Part shown: positions 1-10,000 of the stretch, piece after piece
Layout: every line of letters starts with the position of its first letter
Position numbering within the stretch: the first letter of the stretch is position 1
NCBI RefSeq assembly: GCF_019097845.1
Contig: NZ_JAHRGM010000018.1
Location: 1-64,000 of the forward strand
Direction: 5' to 3'
Source: Sphingobium sp. AS12
GTDB lineage: Bacteria > Pseudomonadota > Alphaproteobacteria > Sphingomonadales > Sphingomonadaceae
Length of the DNA stretch: 64,000 bases
Notes under the pieces: generated by a model
Database searches by the model: none
Seen by the model: the letters and a program-made list of their open reading frames with translations, nothing else
Told to the model about the DNA's origin: nothing
Position numbers and translations under genes: made by a program

Positions 1-646
1 AGCTCTGGGTCGGCGACATTAATCAACAATCCCCGCCGCACCGAGAACCGCACTATATTCCGACAACCCGCCTCGTACGTATGGCTCAAGCACTATGCTT
101 CGCCACCTAATCGTACAAAGTCGAGCTTAGCTAATACCGTTCTCCTTCCACTGCTGGCACGCCGACTTCAATTCTGCCCCATTGCTCTGGGAAGCTATCA
201 GGCCATCCGACTGAAATGGCGAATACCGCTGACCCAAAAGGCAGCAAAGTGCCAGGGGCGGGCGTTCCCGTTTTAAACGGCATCGATAAGGCGGCCGGTC
301 GAGGGGCGACCCTTTGTCGCCATTCAGACGCGGATTTTTGCATCCTCGCTACGGAACCTCCGGTTCTGGCGGCAATCCACCGAAATACCTTGTTTCGATG
401 CGATGGTGCAAAGGCCGGCTACCACCATTCGACGTTTGCAGGCCCCATCGATTTGAGCTGTACCATCAGATCTCTTTTAGAGCAGTATGCGAGCAAAGGT
501 GGGGATGACCAGCCTCTCTTTAATTCCGCCTGCCCATCTTGGCAAATTCGATGATGTGGTAGATCGATTTCCTTGGATGGAAGAGGAGCGCAACTTCTCA
601 TTCCACTCCTCTACCGAGCAAAACCGATAGGTTTGCACGGGGCGTT
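1..646. other. gene-poor left edge
   Basis: I find no reading frame here that reads like a protein; the short open frames overlap on both strands and lack convincing ribosome sites. The stretch holds a 31-bp segment (307-337) that matches 26 of 31 bases at 16288-16318, another gene-poor gap. It is probably intergenic or decayed sequence. Confidence 0.4.
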
Positions 647-1435
647 CTAGCCTTCGTCGGCCGACCCAGGTTCCGCCATTTTACGATGCTGTTCCGCCAG
701 GATCGCCGAAGGCGTTACATGCGCTACGGCCGCCTGTACCTTGTTCTTCCACCCGGACACGATATGGGCATCCCCCTTCATCAGCGCATTCCAGCCATCG
801 CGCGCGACGTCGGCAGGATCGCTCTTGCTGTCGGATGATCCGACGCTGGTGTCGAGCATGTCGGCGCGATCGAAAAATTCCGTCTCGACCGGCCCTGGCA
901 TCAGGGTCGTGATGGTGACGCCTTTGCTATCCTTGATCTCGTTACGGATCGCATCGGCAAAGCTGTCCACAAATGCTTTACTGCCATTATAGACCGCCTG
1001 GAAGCTGCCCGGAATGAAGCCCGCGATCGATCCGGTGATCAACACTTTGCCTTCGTCATGCGCAACCATTGCCTTAAGGACCTTCTGCAGCAGATACAGC
1101 GTGCCGGTGATGTTCGTGTCTACCACCCGCCGCCAATCGCTCACATCCTGGTCGAGAAAAGCGTGACCCAGGCCGCGCCCGGCATTGGCGCATAGCAGAT
1201 CGACCTGCCGGCCATCGGCCGCGGCGAGGAGCGTGTCCACGCCTTGCAATGTCGACAGATCGGCCTCGACCGCAATAACCTCGACGCCATGCCCCTTGAA
1301 ATCCTGCGCGGCGGCATCAATCAACGGTTCGTCAGCCACGACCAACAAGTCATACCCATTTTCCGCGGCAATGGAGGCGAGTTCGAAGCCAATGCCGGTG
1401 GAGGCGCCGGTGACAATCGCGAATTTATTGGCCAT
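647..1435 (-). CDS. SDR family NAD(P)-dependent oxidoreductase
   Basis: A 262-residue classical short-chain dehydrogenase. The N-terminus has the nucleotide-binding motif TGASTGIG (residues about 9-16), the NAG motif appears as CANAG near residue 85, a catalytic Ser lies in LITGSIAG and the catalytic Tyr/Lys pair is in YNGSK (about 149-153). Length is normal for the family. It is the last gene of a minus-strand operon behind an SRPBCC protein and a zinc alcohol dehydrogenase, with only 11 bp to the latter, so it probably acts on a small carbonyl or alcohol in the same stress or detoxification setting. The substrate cannot be read from sequence. Confidence 0.85.
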   Translation of the reverse strand: MANKFAIVTGASTGIGFELASIAAENGYDLLVVADEPLIDAAAQDFKGHGVEVIAVEADLSTLQGVDTLLAAADGRQVDLLCANAGRGLGHAFLDQDVSDWRRVVDTNITGTLYLLQKVLKAMVAHDEGKVLITGSIAGFIPGSFQAVYNGSKAFVDSFADAIRNEIKDSKGVTITTLMPGPVETEFFDRADMLDTSVGSSDSKSDPADVARDGWNALMKGDAHIVSGWKNKVQAAVAHVTPSAILAEQHRKMAEPGSADEG

Positions 1436-1446
1436 ATACTTCTCTC

Positions 1447-2637
1447 CTATTGCGCAGCGACGGGAAGACCGGGCTTCAGCACGATCTTGGTCACTTCATT
1501 CTGATTGTCGTGGAACATCTTGTAGCCCTTGGGCGCATCTTCCAGGCCCATGCGATGCGATATCAGGAAGGTCGTATCGATCTTGCCCTCCAGAATCGCA
1601 TTGAGCAGAGCGGGCATATAATGTTGTACGCTCGTCTGGCCGGTCTTGAGGGTCAGCCCCTTCTCCATGAAGGCGCCCAACGGAAACTTGTCCACGAAAC
1701 CGCCATAGACGGCTGGCATCGACACCCGCCCGCCCTTGCGACAGGCATGGATCGCTTGCCGGATCGAATGGGTGCGATCGGTCCCAAGGAATAGCGACGC
1801 CTTGATCTGATCGACCACATTGTCGACAAAGAAGCCATGGGCTTCAAGGCCCACCGCGTCGATCACCGCATCAGGCCCGATGCCGCCGGTCATCTCCATC
1901 AATGCTTCGTAAGTCTTCGATTCCTCGAAGTTGATCGTCTCGGCCCCGAATTTTTTGGCCAGTTCAAGGCGATGCGGAAAATGGTCGATTGCGATGACGC
2001 GGTGCGCGCCCATCAGGAAAGCGGACTGGACCGCGAACAGCCCGACCGGACCGCAGCCCCATACCGCCACCGTATCGCCCGGTTCGATGTCCGCATTCTC
2101 CGCCGCCTGCCATCCGGTGGGCAGGATGTCCGACAGGAACAGAACCTCATCATCATCCAGCCCGTCAGGCACCACGATCGGCCCCACATCGCTAAATGGT
2201 ACGCGGACATATTCCGCCTGACCGCCTGCATAGCCGCCGGTCAGATGGCTGTAACCGAACAGGCCCGACATGGGCTGACCGTACATTTCCTGGCCGATGT
2301 CCTGATTGTCGGCCGGATTGCCATTGTCGCAGGCGGAATATTGATGCTTGCCGCAATGATAGCAACTGCCGCAGGCGATGGTGAAGGGCACCACGACCCG
2401 CTGCCCCTTTAACAATGTGGATTTGGGACCGGTTTCGACCACTTCGCCCATGAATTCATGGCCTAGTATGTCGCCCGCCTGCATGGTCGGGATATAACCG
2501 TCGTAAAGATGCAGGTCGGACCCGCAGATCGCCGTCGACGTGATCCTGATGATCGCATCGCGCGGGTTGAGGATTTCGGGATCTTCCACGGTATCGACGC
2601 GGACGTCATGCTTGCCGTGCCATGTCAGCGCGCGCAT
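1447..2637 (-). CDS. zinc-dependent alcohol dehydrogenase
   Basis: A 396-residue medium-chain dehydrogenase, cytoplasmic. The catalytic zinc site is visible as [10 protein letters not shown] followed by GHEFMGEV, and the structural zinc loop as [15 protein letters not shown]. The Rossmann motif is [11 protein letters not shown] (about 190-200). The overall shape resembles the subgroup annotated as glutathione-independent formaldehyde dehydrogenase or threonine-dehydrogenase-like enzymes, so aldehyde or alcohol oxidation is the safest call. Its start codon shares one base with the stop of the SRPBCC gene upstream (TGATG), which indicates translational coupling. The SDR gene follows 11 bp downstream. 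Confidence 0.85.
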   Translation of the reverse strand: MRALTWHGKHDVRVDTVEDPEILNPRDAIIRITSTAICGSDLHLYDGYIPTMQAGDILGHEFMGEVVETGPKSTLLKGQRVVVPFTIACGSCYHCGKHQYSACDNGNPADNQDIGQEMYGQPMSGLFGYSHLTGGYAGGQAEYVRVPFSDVGPIVVPDGLDDDEVLFLSDILPTGWQAAENADIEPGDTVAVWGCGPVGLFAVQSAFLMGAHRVIAIDHFPHRLELAKKFGAETINFEESKTYEALMEMTGGIGPDAVIDAVGLEAHGFFVDNVVDQIKASLFLGTDRTHSIRQAIHACRKGGRVSMPAVYGGFVDKFPLGAFMEKGLTLKTGQTSVQHYMPALLNAILEGKIDTTFLISHRMGLEDAPKGYKMFHDNQNEVTKIVLKPGLPVAAQ

Positions 2638-3212
2638 CAGACTTTCTCCTCGTCACGTTGCTTTTGGGTCCAAGCTGCGGTCGCAACCTCGCCCGTTTCC
2701 ATCAATTGCTTGAAACGGCGCAGATCGCGTCGCGCCTGGATGGCGGGTTCGCGCTGGAAGAGCTTGGCGATCACCTTGCCCACCACGCCTGCGGGCGGAT
2801 CATACGCGATGGTCGCCGTGACGATGGTGCCACGCGCGCCCGCATCGCGAAATTCGATGCGGCCGCTATTGGGGACATCGGCGCCTTCGGCAGAGGTCCA
2901 GGCGATCCATTCGCCAGCCTTCTCCTCCGTGATGGTCGCGTCCCATTCCACGGTGCGTCCAGCCGGCGCCTTCATCACCCAATGCGATGTCGTGTCCGAC
3001 AATATATCGATCCGTTCGACATTATCCATGAACGAGGGCAGATTGGAAAAATCGCGCCAATAGGCGAAGAGTTCGTCGCGAGGACGGTTGATCGTGACCG
3101 AGCGCCCGATCAGATCGTCACCCTTTGATTGGGTCACGGCCGCGATTCCGTTTGCGCGTTCTTCTTTCAATTTCGATGTCGTCGGTGGGGCATCGTCTGT
3201 CGCCATCGTCAT
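2637..3212 (-). CDS. SRPBCC family (COQ10/cyclase-type) protein
   Basis: About 191 residues with a START/SRPBCC fold: the stretch from [20 protein letters not shown] through [18 protein letters not shown] to the C-terminal helix with [10 protein letters not shown] is typical of polyketide cyclase/dehydrase or coenzyme Q-binding COQ10-like proteins. I chose the ATG at 3212 because GGAG lies 7 bases upstream; the frame stays open to 3317 without a better site. It heads the operon with the alcohol dehydrogenase and SDR genes. Ligand unknown; proteins of this kind are often found in stress-related loci of Rhizobiales and sphingomonads. Confidence 0.75.
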   Translation of the reverse strand: MTMATDDAPPTTSKLKEERANGIAAVTQSKGDDLIGRSVTINRPRDELFAYWRDFSNLPSFMDNVERIDILSDTTSHWVMKAPAGRTVEWDATITEEKAGEWIAWTSAEGADVPNSGRIEFRDAGARGTIVTATIAYDPPAGVVGKVIAKLFQREPAIQARRDLRRFKQLMETGEVATAAWTQKQRDEEKV

Positions 3213-3464
3213 GGGCATTCTCCAGCCATTCTTATGATGTCCACGTAGAGCAGTCCGATCGTTCGGAGGCTGCGTCTCGGTATGAGCGGACAACGCCTGA
3301 ATGTCGGATGGGTCCAATAGTCTGTTGGAAAATCTGTCTGATCGACATTAGTTTGGGTGGATTGGACGTGACGCTGTGGCAGGCCCGGCCCCTTCCATCA
3401 AAATTAGATCATGTGGTGCGATTTCCGGCATGAACCATCACAAATGGTTCGAACCACAAGTCCG

Positions 3465-3692
3465 TCAGGCGCGCCCAAGCTTCGCTTTCATCTCATCGAT
3501 CTGACGCGATGCATCTGCTTTCGTCAGATCTCCGGTTGGCAGTTCCACACCCGCTTCTTCGCATAAGGTCGCTAGATGGGACGCCTGCGCGCCGGTGATG
3601 GGTTCGTTGCCCGCCACCCAATCTGCTGGATCTTTCTCAGCGTTCGAAGCCGGGTGCTCATCGAGTCTGGGATTATGGAAACGGTCGGTCAT
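3465..3692 (-). CDS. DUF3072 small protein
   Basis: A 75-residue soluble protein. The segment PADWVAGNEPITGAQ followed by a helix rich in acidic residues and a C-terminal MKAKLGRA is the DUF3072 pattern; no function is known for that family. The start at 3692 has GAGG five bases upstream. A perfect EcfG-type promoter (3727-3751) ends about 35 bases before the start codon, so it is probably a member of the general stress regulon. A 7-bp hairpin (3432-3450) lies just after the stop codon and may end its transcript. Confidence 0.75.
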   Translation of the reverse strand: MTDRFHNPRLDEHPASNAEKDPADWVAGNEPITGAQASHLATLCEEAGVELPTGDLTKADASRQIDEMKAKLGRA

Positions 3693-3726
3693 GACAGCCT
3701 CATTGTTCTTGATATGTTCCACCGAT

Positions 3727-3751
3727 AACGGTCCATGCGGCTTGTGGTTCC
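3727..3751 (-). promoter_or_regulatory. EcfG-type general stress promoter
   Basis: Read on the minus strand, GGAAC (3751-3747), a 16-base spacer and CGTT (3730-3727). This matches exactly the consensus known for EcfG-dependent promoters in Alphaproteobacteria. The predicted start of transcription falls about 28 bases before the DUF3072 start codon. Confidence 0.75.
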
Positions 3752-3854
3752 TACAATAAAGGGGGGAGCCAGAATGCAACCGATCGCCCGATCAGCGCTT
3801 CATACCAAGGCCGGGCATCGCTTCCGGCCACTGCGTTGCGGAAGGATCAAGAAC

Positions 3855-4070
3855 ATGCCTGGAAACGAAAATGGTTTCGACCCTGAAAAGGGCCGATCGG
3901 ACGGGTTGCCGCGACGCGGGCCTGCAGGCGATGTCCGACCCAATGGCGATGATCCCGATCCACGAACACGCGGCGGCAAGTCGCAGGAGGATGTCGAGGA
4001 CCGCCCCTCTGTCGGCACCGTGAAACCGGAAGATTATCCAGAGACTGATCGGGCCGATTCCAAGCCTTGA
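3855..4070 (+). CDS. small hydrophilic hypothetical protein
   Basis: A 71-residue protein, highly charged and rich in Gly, Pro, Asp and Arg (for example GRSDGLPRRGPAGD), probably disordered and soluble. No family recognised. The ATG at 3855 has AGGA about nine bases upstream. It lies 13 bases before the next gene, which is also a small acidic protein, so the two form a unit in a cluster of small stress-type proteins. Possibly a hydrophilin-like stress protein, by composition only. Confidence 0.55.
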   Translation: MPGNENGFDPEKGRSDGLPRRGPAGDVRPNGDDPDPRTRGGKSQEDVEDRPSVGTVKPEDYPETDRADSKP

Positions 4071-4083
4071 TGAAAGGATCACC

Positions 4084-4374
4084 ATGAGCACCACATTGAC
4101 AGGCACATTCGATAGACGGGACCAGGCGGACATGGCCGTGGAACGACTGGTCCAGGAAATTGGCATTGAGCGAACCGATATTTTCGTGACTGCATCCGGA
4201 CCGGACAACAGCGCAGGCAATCGGATTGGAGGCGCAGATAGCGAGACGTTCGATCAGGACGAAAGGGATGATGTTCCTCTTGCTGGCGGCATCATGGTTT
4301 CGATCGATTTGCAGGATGACGCGAAGGTCGAAGTCGTTACGGCCGCTTTGGAAGAATTTGGGGCGCAACTATGA
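4084..4374 (+). CDS. small acidic hypothetical protein
   Basis: A 96-residue protein with a regular alpha/beta pattern: a beta strand (TLTGTFD), a helix (RRDQADMAVERLVQE), an acidic linker and a second strand/helix unit ending VVTAALEEFGAQL. This halved ferredoxin-like pattern recalls general-stress YflT-type domains, but I cannot assign it firmly. AGGA lies five bases before the ATG. It follows the 3855 gene by 13 bases and precedes the lipid kinase gene by 46. Confidence 0.6.
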   Translation: MSTTLTGTFDRRDQADMAVERLVQEIGIERTDIFVTASGPDNSAGNRIGGADSETFDQDERDDVPLAGGIMVSIDLQDDAKVEVVTAALEEFGAQL

Positions 4375-4420
4375 TTGGTATTTTGGCGACGCGATCTAGG
4401 TTGAATGGCAGATATTTCGG

Positions 4421-5311
4421 GTGAAGGCGCTACTGGTCCATAGCCCCAATGCGGGAACAAAGCCCGAGCCGATCCGGTCGCTCATCGGTCAATTGGAAGA
4501 GGCCGGCTTCGCCATCCGCTACTGTGAACATGGCCGGGACGATATTCGATCCGGAATGAGTGGCATGGAAATGGCGATTGCCGCCGGCGGTGATGGAACC
4601 GTAGCTTCGGTCGCCATCGAGATGCCCGACCGGTCTGTACCGATTGCGATCCTGCCGATGGGCGGGTCCAATAATGTCGCAAGGGCGCTGGGCATTCGTC
4701 AATCGGTCGAAGCCGTCATTGGTGGTCTCTACAATGCGCGCGAAAAGAGGCTGACCGTAGGCAGCGTCACCGGGCTCTTCGGGCGGAAAGGCTTTCTGGA
4801 AGCGGTAGGTCTTGGCGCGCTCAATCAATCTATCGAACTTGTCGATGAATCGCCCGACACCCCGGAGGAGAAGCGCGAAAACGGCCGCGCAGCATTTCGG
4901 GAGACGTTGCGCACGGCCAAGCCGATCGCGTGCGTCGTTGATATCGATGGACGCCGTTTCGACGGGCCATGGCTGCTTGTAGAAATTCTCAACATCGGCG
5001 CGATCGGCCCACGGCTCCCGTTCGCGCCAAGGGCGGACACACAGGATAAGCTGCTCGACATCCTGCTCGTTGGCGAGGCCGATCGTGACGCCATGGTGGG
5101 ATGGGCCGAACATTTCTCCGGCCCGCCACCGGCCCGCCTGGAAACAGGTTGCGTCGTCACGCTTCAGGCCAGCGGGCTGTGCCCCCGGATCGACGATCGC
5201 CCCATCGACATGCCTGACGACGCATGGACGGTCGAAATACGGCTGGATGACGAGCCGGTGACGATATTGGTGCCTGGCAGTATGACGGGACATGACGATG
5301 ACAGTTGCTGA
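4421..5311 (+). CDS. diacylglycerol kinase family lipid kinase
   Basis: A 296-residue protein of the YegS/DAGK family, which phosphorylates lipid hydroxyl groups with ATP. The hallmark GGDGT is present (AIAAGGDGTVASVA, about residues 54-67), followed by ILPMGGSNNVARALGI, the usual nucleotide/substrate loop (GTxN-like, with GGSNN instead). The start is GTG at 4421; no strong ribosome site is visible. The phosphatase gene downstream begins 20 bases before this gene ends, so the two are co-translated; together they suggest turnover of a phospholipid or inositol-type headgroup. Confidence 0.75.
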   Translation: MKALLVHSPNAGTKPEPIRSLIGQLEEAGFAIRYCEHGRDDIRSGMSGMEMAIAAGGDGTVASVAIEMPDRSVPIAILPMGGSNNVARALGIRQSVEAVIGGLYNAREKRLTVGSVTGLFGRKGFLEAVGLGALNQSIELVDESPDTPEEKRENGRAAFRETLRTAKPIACVVDIDGRRFDGPWLLVEILNIGAIGPRLPFAPRADTQDKLLDILLVGEADRDAMVGWAEHFSGPPPARLETGCVVTLQASGLCPRIDDRPIDMPDDAWTVEIRLDDEPVTILVPGSMTGHDDDSC

Positions 5312-6161
5312 GCCGATGCCAACACCGGATTTACTTGCCCGCATGGAAGCTGTTGCGGTGGAACTGGCCACGATCGGCGGCCGGGAAATCCTGGCTGCGC
5401 TGGGCAGCCTAATGGCCGTGCAATATAAGGGGGATGATAACGCCATTGCCTTGATGCGCGATCCGGTAAGCGAAGTCGACAGCCGGGTCGAAGCGATCAT
5501 CCGCAGCCATCTGGCAGATCATTTCCCCGAGCATGGCATCATCGGCGAAGAAATGGCTGTCCAGGCGGGACTGGGCAGCGATTTTGTCTGGGCGGTTGAT
5601 CCGATCGATGGGACAAGCAACTTCATCAACGGCTTCCCGCTATTCGCGTCATCCGTGGGCGTGCTCTACCGCGGTGTTCCCGTCGTCGGCGCATTATGGT
5701 GCAGCACAAGTCATTTGCTTACGCCTGGTGTCTATCATAGCGGCGGCGCCGAGGGTTTGCGTTTTGAGGGCGAACAAGTCTCACGCATGCCCAACCCTGC
5801 CGTTCGCAAACGGCTCGCGGGTGATCCGCATGGTCAGTCTGGTATCGGGCCGTGGGATGGGCGCAAGACAGGATCGGCCGCAATCGAATGTGCGTTCGTG
5901 GCGGCAGGCCTTCTACAAGTCGCCAGGTTCGCGACACCCAACATCTGGGATGTTGCCGGGGGAATAGCCCTTGCGCACGCATCTGGCGCTTCGGTGTTTC
6001 AGAAGGAAGATGGAAATTGGTCGCCATTCGCCAGCTTTGGCGAACAAGTGGCGCAGATGGAGCAATGGCGTCGTCCATTGATCCTTGGGACGCCTGAGGA
6101 TGCCGCGCGCATGACCGACATCCAGCGCGTTGACGCACAAGATCGAAGCGGCCGGATATAG
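5292..6161 (+). CDS. inositol monophosphatase family protein
   Basis: A 289-residue Mg-dependent sugar or inositol phosphatase. Metal site motifs are clear: GEE in IIGEEMAV (about 79-86), WAVDPIDGTSNFINGFP (about 99-115), and the C-terminal WDVAGG. The family covers inositol-1-phosphatase, histidinol-phosphatase HisN and CysQ; the sequence does not decide between them. It overlaps the lipid kinase gene by 20 bases. An ATG six bases further on (5298) is an alternative start. Confidence 0.8.
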   Translation: MTMTVAEPMPTPDLLARMEAVAVELATIGGREILAALGSLMAVQYKGDDNAIALMRDPVSEVDSRVEAIIRSHLADHFPEHGIIGEEMAVQAGLGSDFVWAVDPIDGTSNFINGFPLFASSVGVLYRGVPVVGALWCSTSHLLTPGVYHSGGAEGLRFEGEQVSRMPNPAVRKRLAGDPHGQSGIGPWDGRKTGSAAIECAFVAAGLLQVARFATPNIWDVAGGIALAHASGASVFQKEDGNWSPFASFGEQVAQMEQWRRPLILGTPEDAARMTDIQRVDAQDRSGRI

Positions 6162-6168
6162 CGATCCG

Positions 6169-6939
6169 TCAATGCGCGTCGATCATTTTTCGGGTCATGC
6201 CGCCATCGACGGTGATCTGCTGGCCCGTGATGAAGCCCGCACCTTCGGACGCCAGAAACAGGACGGTAGCCGCAATGTCGGACGGTTCGCTGACCCGGCC
6301 TACCGGATGCTGTTCCCGATCGATCGGGCGATGCTCGACCGCTTCGCGCACCTGTGCTTTGGCCCAGGGGCGGGTTTCTATCCAGCCGCGCAAAATGGCG
6401 TTGACGCGGATGTCGGGGCCAAGGCTGATCGCCAGCGCATGGGTCAGGGCGCAGAGCGCACCCTTGGCCGCAGCATAGGCCTCCGTATCGGGTTCCGACT
6501 GGATCGCGCGGATCGACGCCATGATGACGATCGCCCCTGTACGCTGGCGCAGGATCGGCACAGCGGCGCGCACCATCAGAAAAGCGCCGGTCACATGGCT
6601 GTCCTGCCACGCCTGCCATTTCTTAAGCTCCAGTTTTTCGATCGGACCGCTGACCGGATCGGCAAGACCTGCATTGGATACGAGCAGATCGATGCCCTCG
6701 ACCTCTTCCGTCGCCTTATTCCAGGCTGCAATCTTATCGAACGCCTTTTCCACGTCGCGCTCGCTGGTGACGTCGGCCCGGATCGCCATAAGTTTGTTGG
6801 TCGGCATCTCGTCGGAAAGGTCGCGGACCGCTTCGGCATCCTGGTCCAACACCGCTACTTTCCAGCTCTGCGTCAACAGGGCCTGTGTAATGCCTTTGCC
6901 GATGCCCTGAGCACCGCCTGTGACGAGCGCTATCTTCAT
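6169..6939 (-). CDS. SDR family oxidoreductase
   Basis: A 256-residue short-chain dehydrogenase, convergent with the phosphatase gene. Cofactor motif VTGGAQGIGKG at residues 6-16, DLLVSNAGLADP for the NAG motif, catalytic Tyr and Lys in YAAAKGALCAL, and the typical VNAILRGWIETR after it. The start at 6939 is preferred over an upstream in-frame one because GGAAG precedes it at good distance and the Rossmann strand follows directly. Substrate unknown. Confidence 0.85.
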   Translation of the reverse strand: MKIALVTGGAQGIGKGITQALLTQSWKVAVLDQDAEAVRDLSDEMPTNKLMAIRADVTSERDVEKAFDKIAAWNKATEEVEGIDLLVSNAGLADPVSGPIEKLELKKWQAWQDSHVTGAFLMVRAAVPILRQRTGAIVIMASIRAIQSEPDTEAYAAAKGALCALTHALAISLGPDIRVNAILRGWIETRPWAKAQVREAVEHRPIDREQHPVGRVSEPSDIAATVLFLASEGAGFITGQQITVDGGMTRKMIDAH

Positions 6940-7012
6940 ATGGCTTCCGCTTTCTCGATGGCCCGACAATGCTAGTGCTGCGGGTCAGGCTGATCGACTC
7001 AATGCCGGAGCG

Positions 7013-10000
7013 TTAGTTCCGCAATGCGCCAATGCTTTCGAGCAGGTCAATCACCCTTGCGAGCTGATCAGCCTCATCGGTCTGCGCCTTCAAAAGCCAG
7101 CGGCCGTCTTTTTCGAACAGCCCTGCACATTTGCTCATGTCGCGACCCGTTTCGCGCGGCGTCAGCGCCATCGCGGCCGGGCCTGCATCGACGCGTGCAA
7201 TCCCGGCCGCCCGCGCGAGAATAGCAATCCTATTGGCATCGATCAGACGTTCGGCAGCGGGAGGCAGCGGACCGAACCTATCCGCCAGTTCCTCCTCCAA
7301 AGCGCTGAGCCCAGTCTCATCAACAAGCCGCCAAAGCCTGACATAGAGGCCCAGGCGGATGTCGGCGTCGGGTATCCAGTCCGATGGCAAGCCGCCCGCG
7401 CTGCCCAGATTGAGTTCAGGCGTCCACAGTCCGGCGTCCTCCCCCCGCGCCTCTTTCAACGCTGCTTCGAACAGATGTTGATAGAGGTCGATGCCGATCA
7501 GCTTCATATGACCGGCCTGCGTATCGGCCAGCGGATCGCCAGCGCCCCGTTGATCAAGATCGGCGGCGCTGATCGCGAAGCCCGCACCCAGCCGGTCGTA
7601 GGTCGCCAGCGTGCGCAGCCGCTTCATGGTGCGTTCGGCAATCTCTCCCGCTTCGGTCAGCAGAATGACCTGACCCCGGCGATTGCCGCGGCCCACCCGC
7701 CCGCGCAACTGATGAAGCTGAGCGAGGCCAAAGCGGTCGGCGCGCCAGACGATCATCGTGTTGGCGCGCGGCACGTCCAGTCCTGCCTCGATGATATTGG
7801 TCGCGAGCAGAACATCGCCTTCGCCACCGCCAAAGCGGACCATGGCGTCGTCGATGGCGACCACCGGCATCTTGCCATGCGCTTCGATCAGCGCGAGGTC
7901 CGGTACGATCCGCGCCAGCCGTTCGGCCAGCGGCGCGAGATCCTCGATACGGGGCACGACGACAAAGCTTTGTCCGCCGCGCGACCGCTCACGCAAAAGC
8001 GCCGTCCTGATCATCGCATCGTCGGGGCTGGCAAGGCTCGTCCGGATCGGCTGGCGACGGGCGGGCGGCGTTGCGATCACCGACAGCTGTTGCAGCCCGA
8101 TCATCGCGCGGTGCAACGTCCTGGGGATCGGTGTCGCGCTCATCGCCAGCAGGTGAAGGTCGGTACGTCCCCGCAGCCTTGCCTTATCGGCCGCGCCGAA
8201 GCGCTGTTCTTCGTCGATGATGACAAGCCCCAATTGGGCATAGCGTACATCCTTCGCCATCACCGCAGCCGTGCCGATGACGATGCCGATTGACCCGTCG
8301 GCCAGCCCGGCCTTCGCCGCTTTCTTCTCCGCCGCACTCGAAAGGCGCGACAGGCCAGCGACGACCACGCCCGTATCGGCAAAGCGGCGCTGGAACATCT
8401 CGATATGTTGCCTAACGAGAACCGTCGTGGGCGCGGCCAAAATGACTTGATAGCCTGCAAGGGCGGCAAGCGCGGCGGCACGCAGGGCGACCTCCGTCTT
8501 GCCATAGCCCACATCGCCGATCACCAGGCGATCCATCGGCCGTCCGCTGGCCAGGTCGTCCCTTACCGCCTGGATCGCCCGCGCCTGATCCGCCGTTTCG
8601 TTGAAAGGGAAGCTGGCGACAAATCGTTCATAAGCCGCGCTATCGGGTTCGATGATCGCGGCTTTGACATCGGCCCTCCCCTGCGCCAATCGAAGGAGGT
8701 CGCGGGCGCTCTGCGCCACCGCCTCGTCAATCGCCCCGCGCCGCTTTTCCCAGGTCGATCCGTCCAGCTTGTCAAGCCGCACCGCATCGCCATCGGCGCC
8801 ATAACGCCATAACAGGCCCGCCTCCTGGCAGGGAACGAGCCGCCGGGCATCATTGGCATATTCAAGCGCGATCAGTTCTGCGTCGCCATCGCCGGGAGCC
8901 GACACAAGGCCCAGCACGCGCGCGGCGCCATGATCCTCATGCACGACGAGATCGCCTGCACGAATGTCGCCGCCCGCCTGGGCAAGCCCGGCGGCAACGC
9001 TGCCCTGCGTCGCGCCAATCAACGCCCGGCTACCTAGAAGATCGGCGGCCGCAATCATCACGAGCTTCTTGCCAACAGCCCCCCGATCGATCGGCGCAAT
9101 CAGCGCAGCTATCGCGCCCGGCGCAAGCGTATCGACGGCCGCAATCGCGTCGATGGCCTCGACCTTAGCCTTGAACGTCTTGGCGATCTTGGGCCGGAGG
9201 AAACGGACATCCCTCTCCCTGCCAACCAGGAGCGCGCGCTTCCCCTCCTGCACATGCGGTGCCGCAAAGCGCTTCAGTGCCGATAGGGGTGAGCGCTGCT
9301 CCGCAAAGCGGGGAATGGGCGATATGGCGAAATCCGCCGGATCGCCTGAACGCCAGGCTGCAAGATCCTTCGCCCATAGTGACTGGGATGCGGCATCGAT
9401 CGCCGAACCCGAATTGCCGGCGGCGTCAGTGGCCAGGCGAATGAAACGCGCGCGACGCTGCTCGGCCTTTGCCGAAACATAAAGCCGCCCCGGCCGCAGA
9501 TGGGCGAGGATGGTAACTTTCCGCTCAGGCTCCGGTTCGGCAGCCCGGCCGATCTCCAGCAACTTGCACGGCGCCTGCGTGCGCTGCGTGATCGGATCAT
9601 AGCGGCGGATACCGATGACGCGCCCATCGGCGACATCGATCCGGGCCGGCAGCCCGGCATCGGCCGGAAAAATGTCGATGACCTCCCCGCGGACCGCCAC
9701 CTCGCCTGGTTCATCGACACGATCGTCGGCGACATAACCAAGCCTCTCCATGTCAGCGGAGAAATTGGTCGGATCGATCGGTTCGCCAACGCGCAGGCTG
9801 GGCGGCGCGGCGTCGAAGGCGGCGGGATCTGCATAAAGCCGCGCAGCCCCTTCACCGCTCGTGATAGTGGCAAGAGGACGGCGCTTGGATCCCGCCGCCA
9901 GCCGTCGAAGGTGCCGCAGGGCAGCGACCCGTTTCCCGATGTTCGAGGGCGACGCAGGCGCGCTGTCGCCGGGCAAGATGTCGCTCGACGGCAGGAAGAC

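Noticed and set aside
216..554. 112-codon open frame at the left edge
   Set aside because: No ribosome site, no family features, and it overlaps a degenerate intergenic repeat.
3445..3456. TGGTTCGAACCA taken as a tRNA T-arm
   Set aside because: It is a simple 12-bp palindrome near a hairpin; no acceptor stem, anticodon arm or CCA end is present.
6920..8293. 457-codon open frame on the plus strand
   Set aside because: It runs antisense to the SDR and Mfd-like genes, which have clear motifs; long antisense frames are common in GC-rich DNA.
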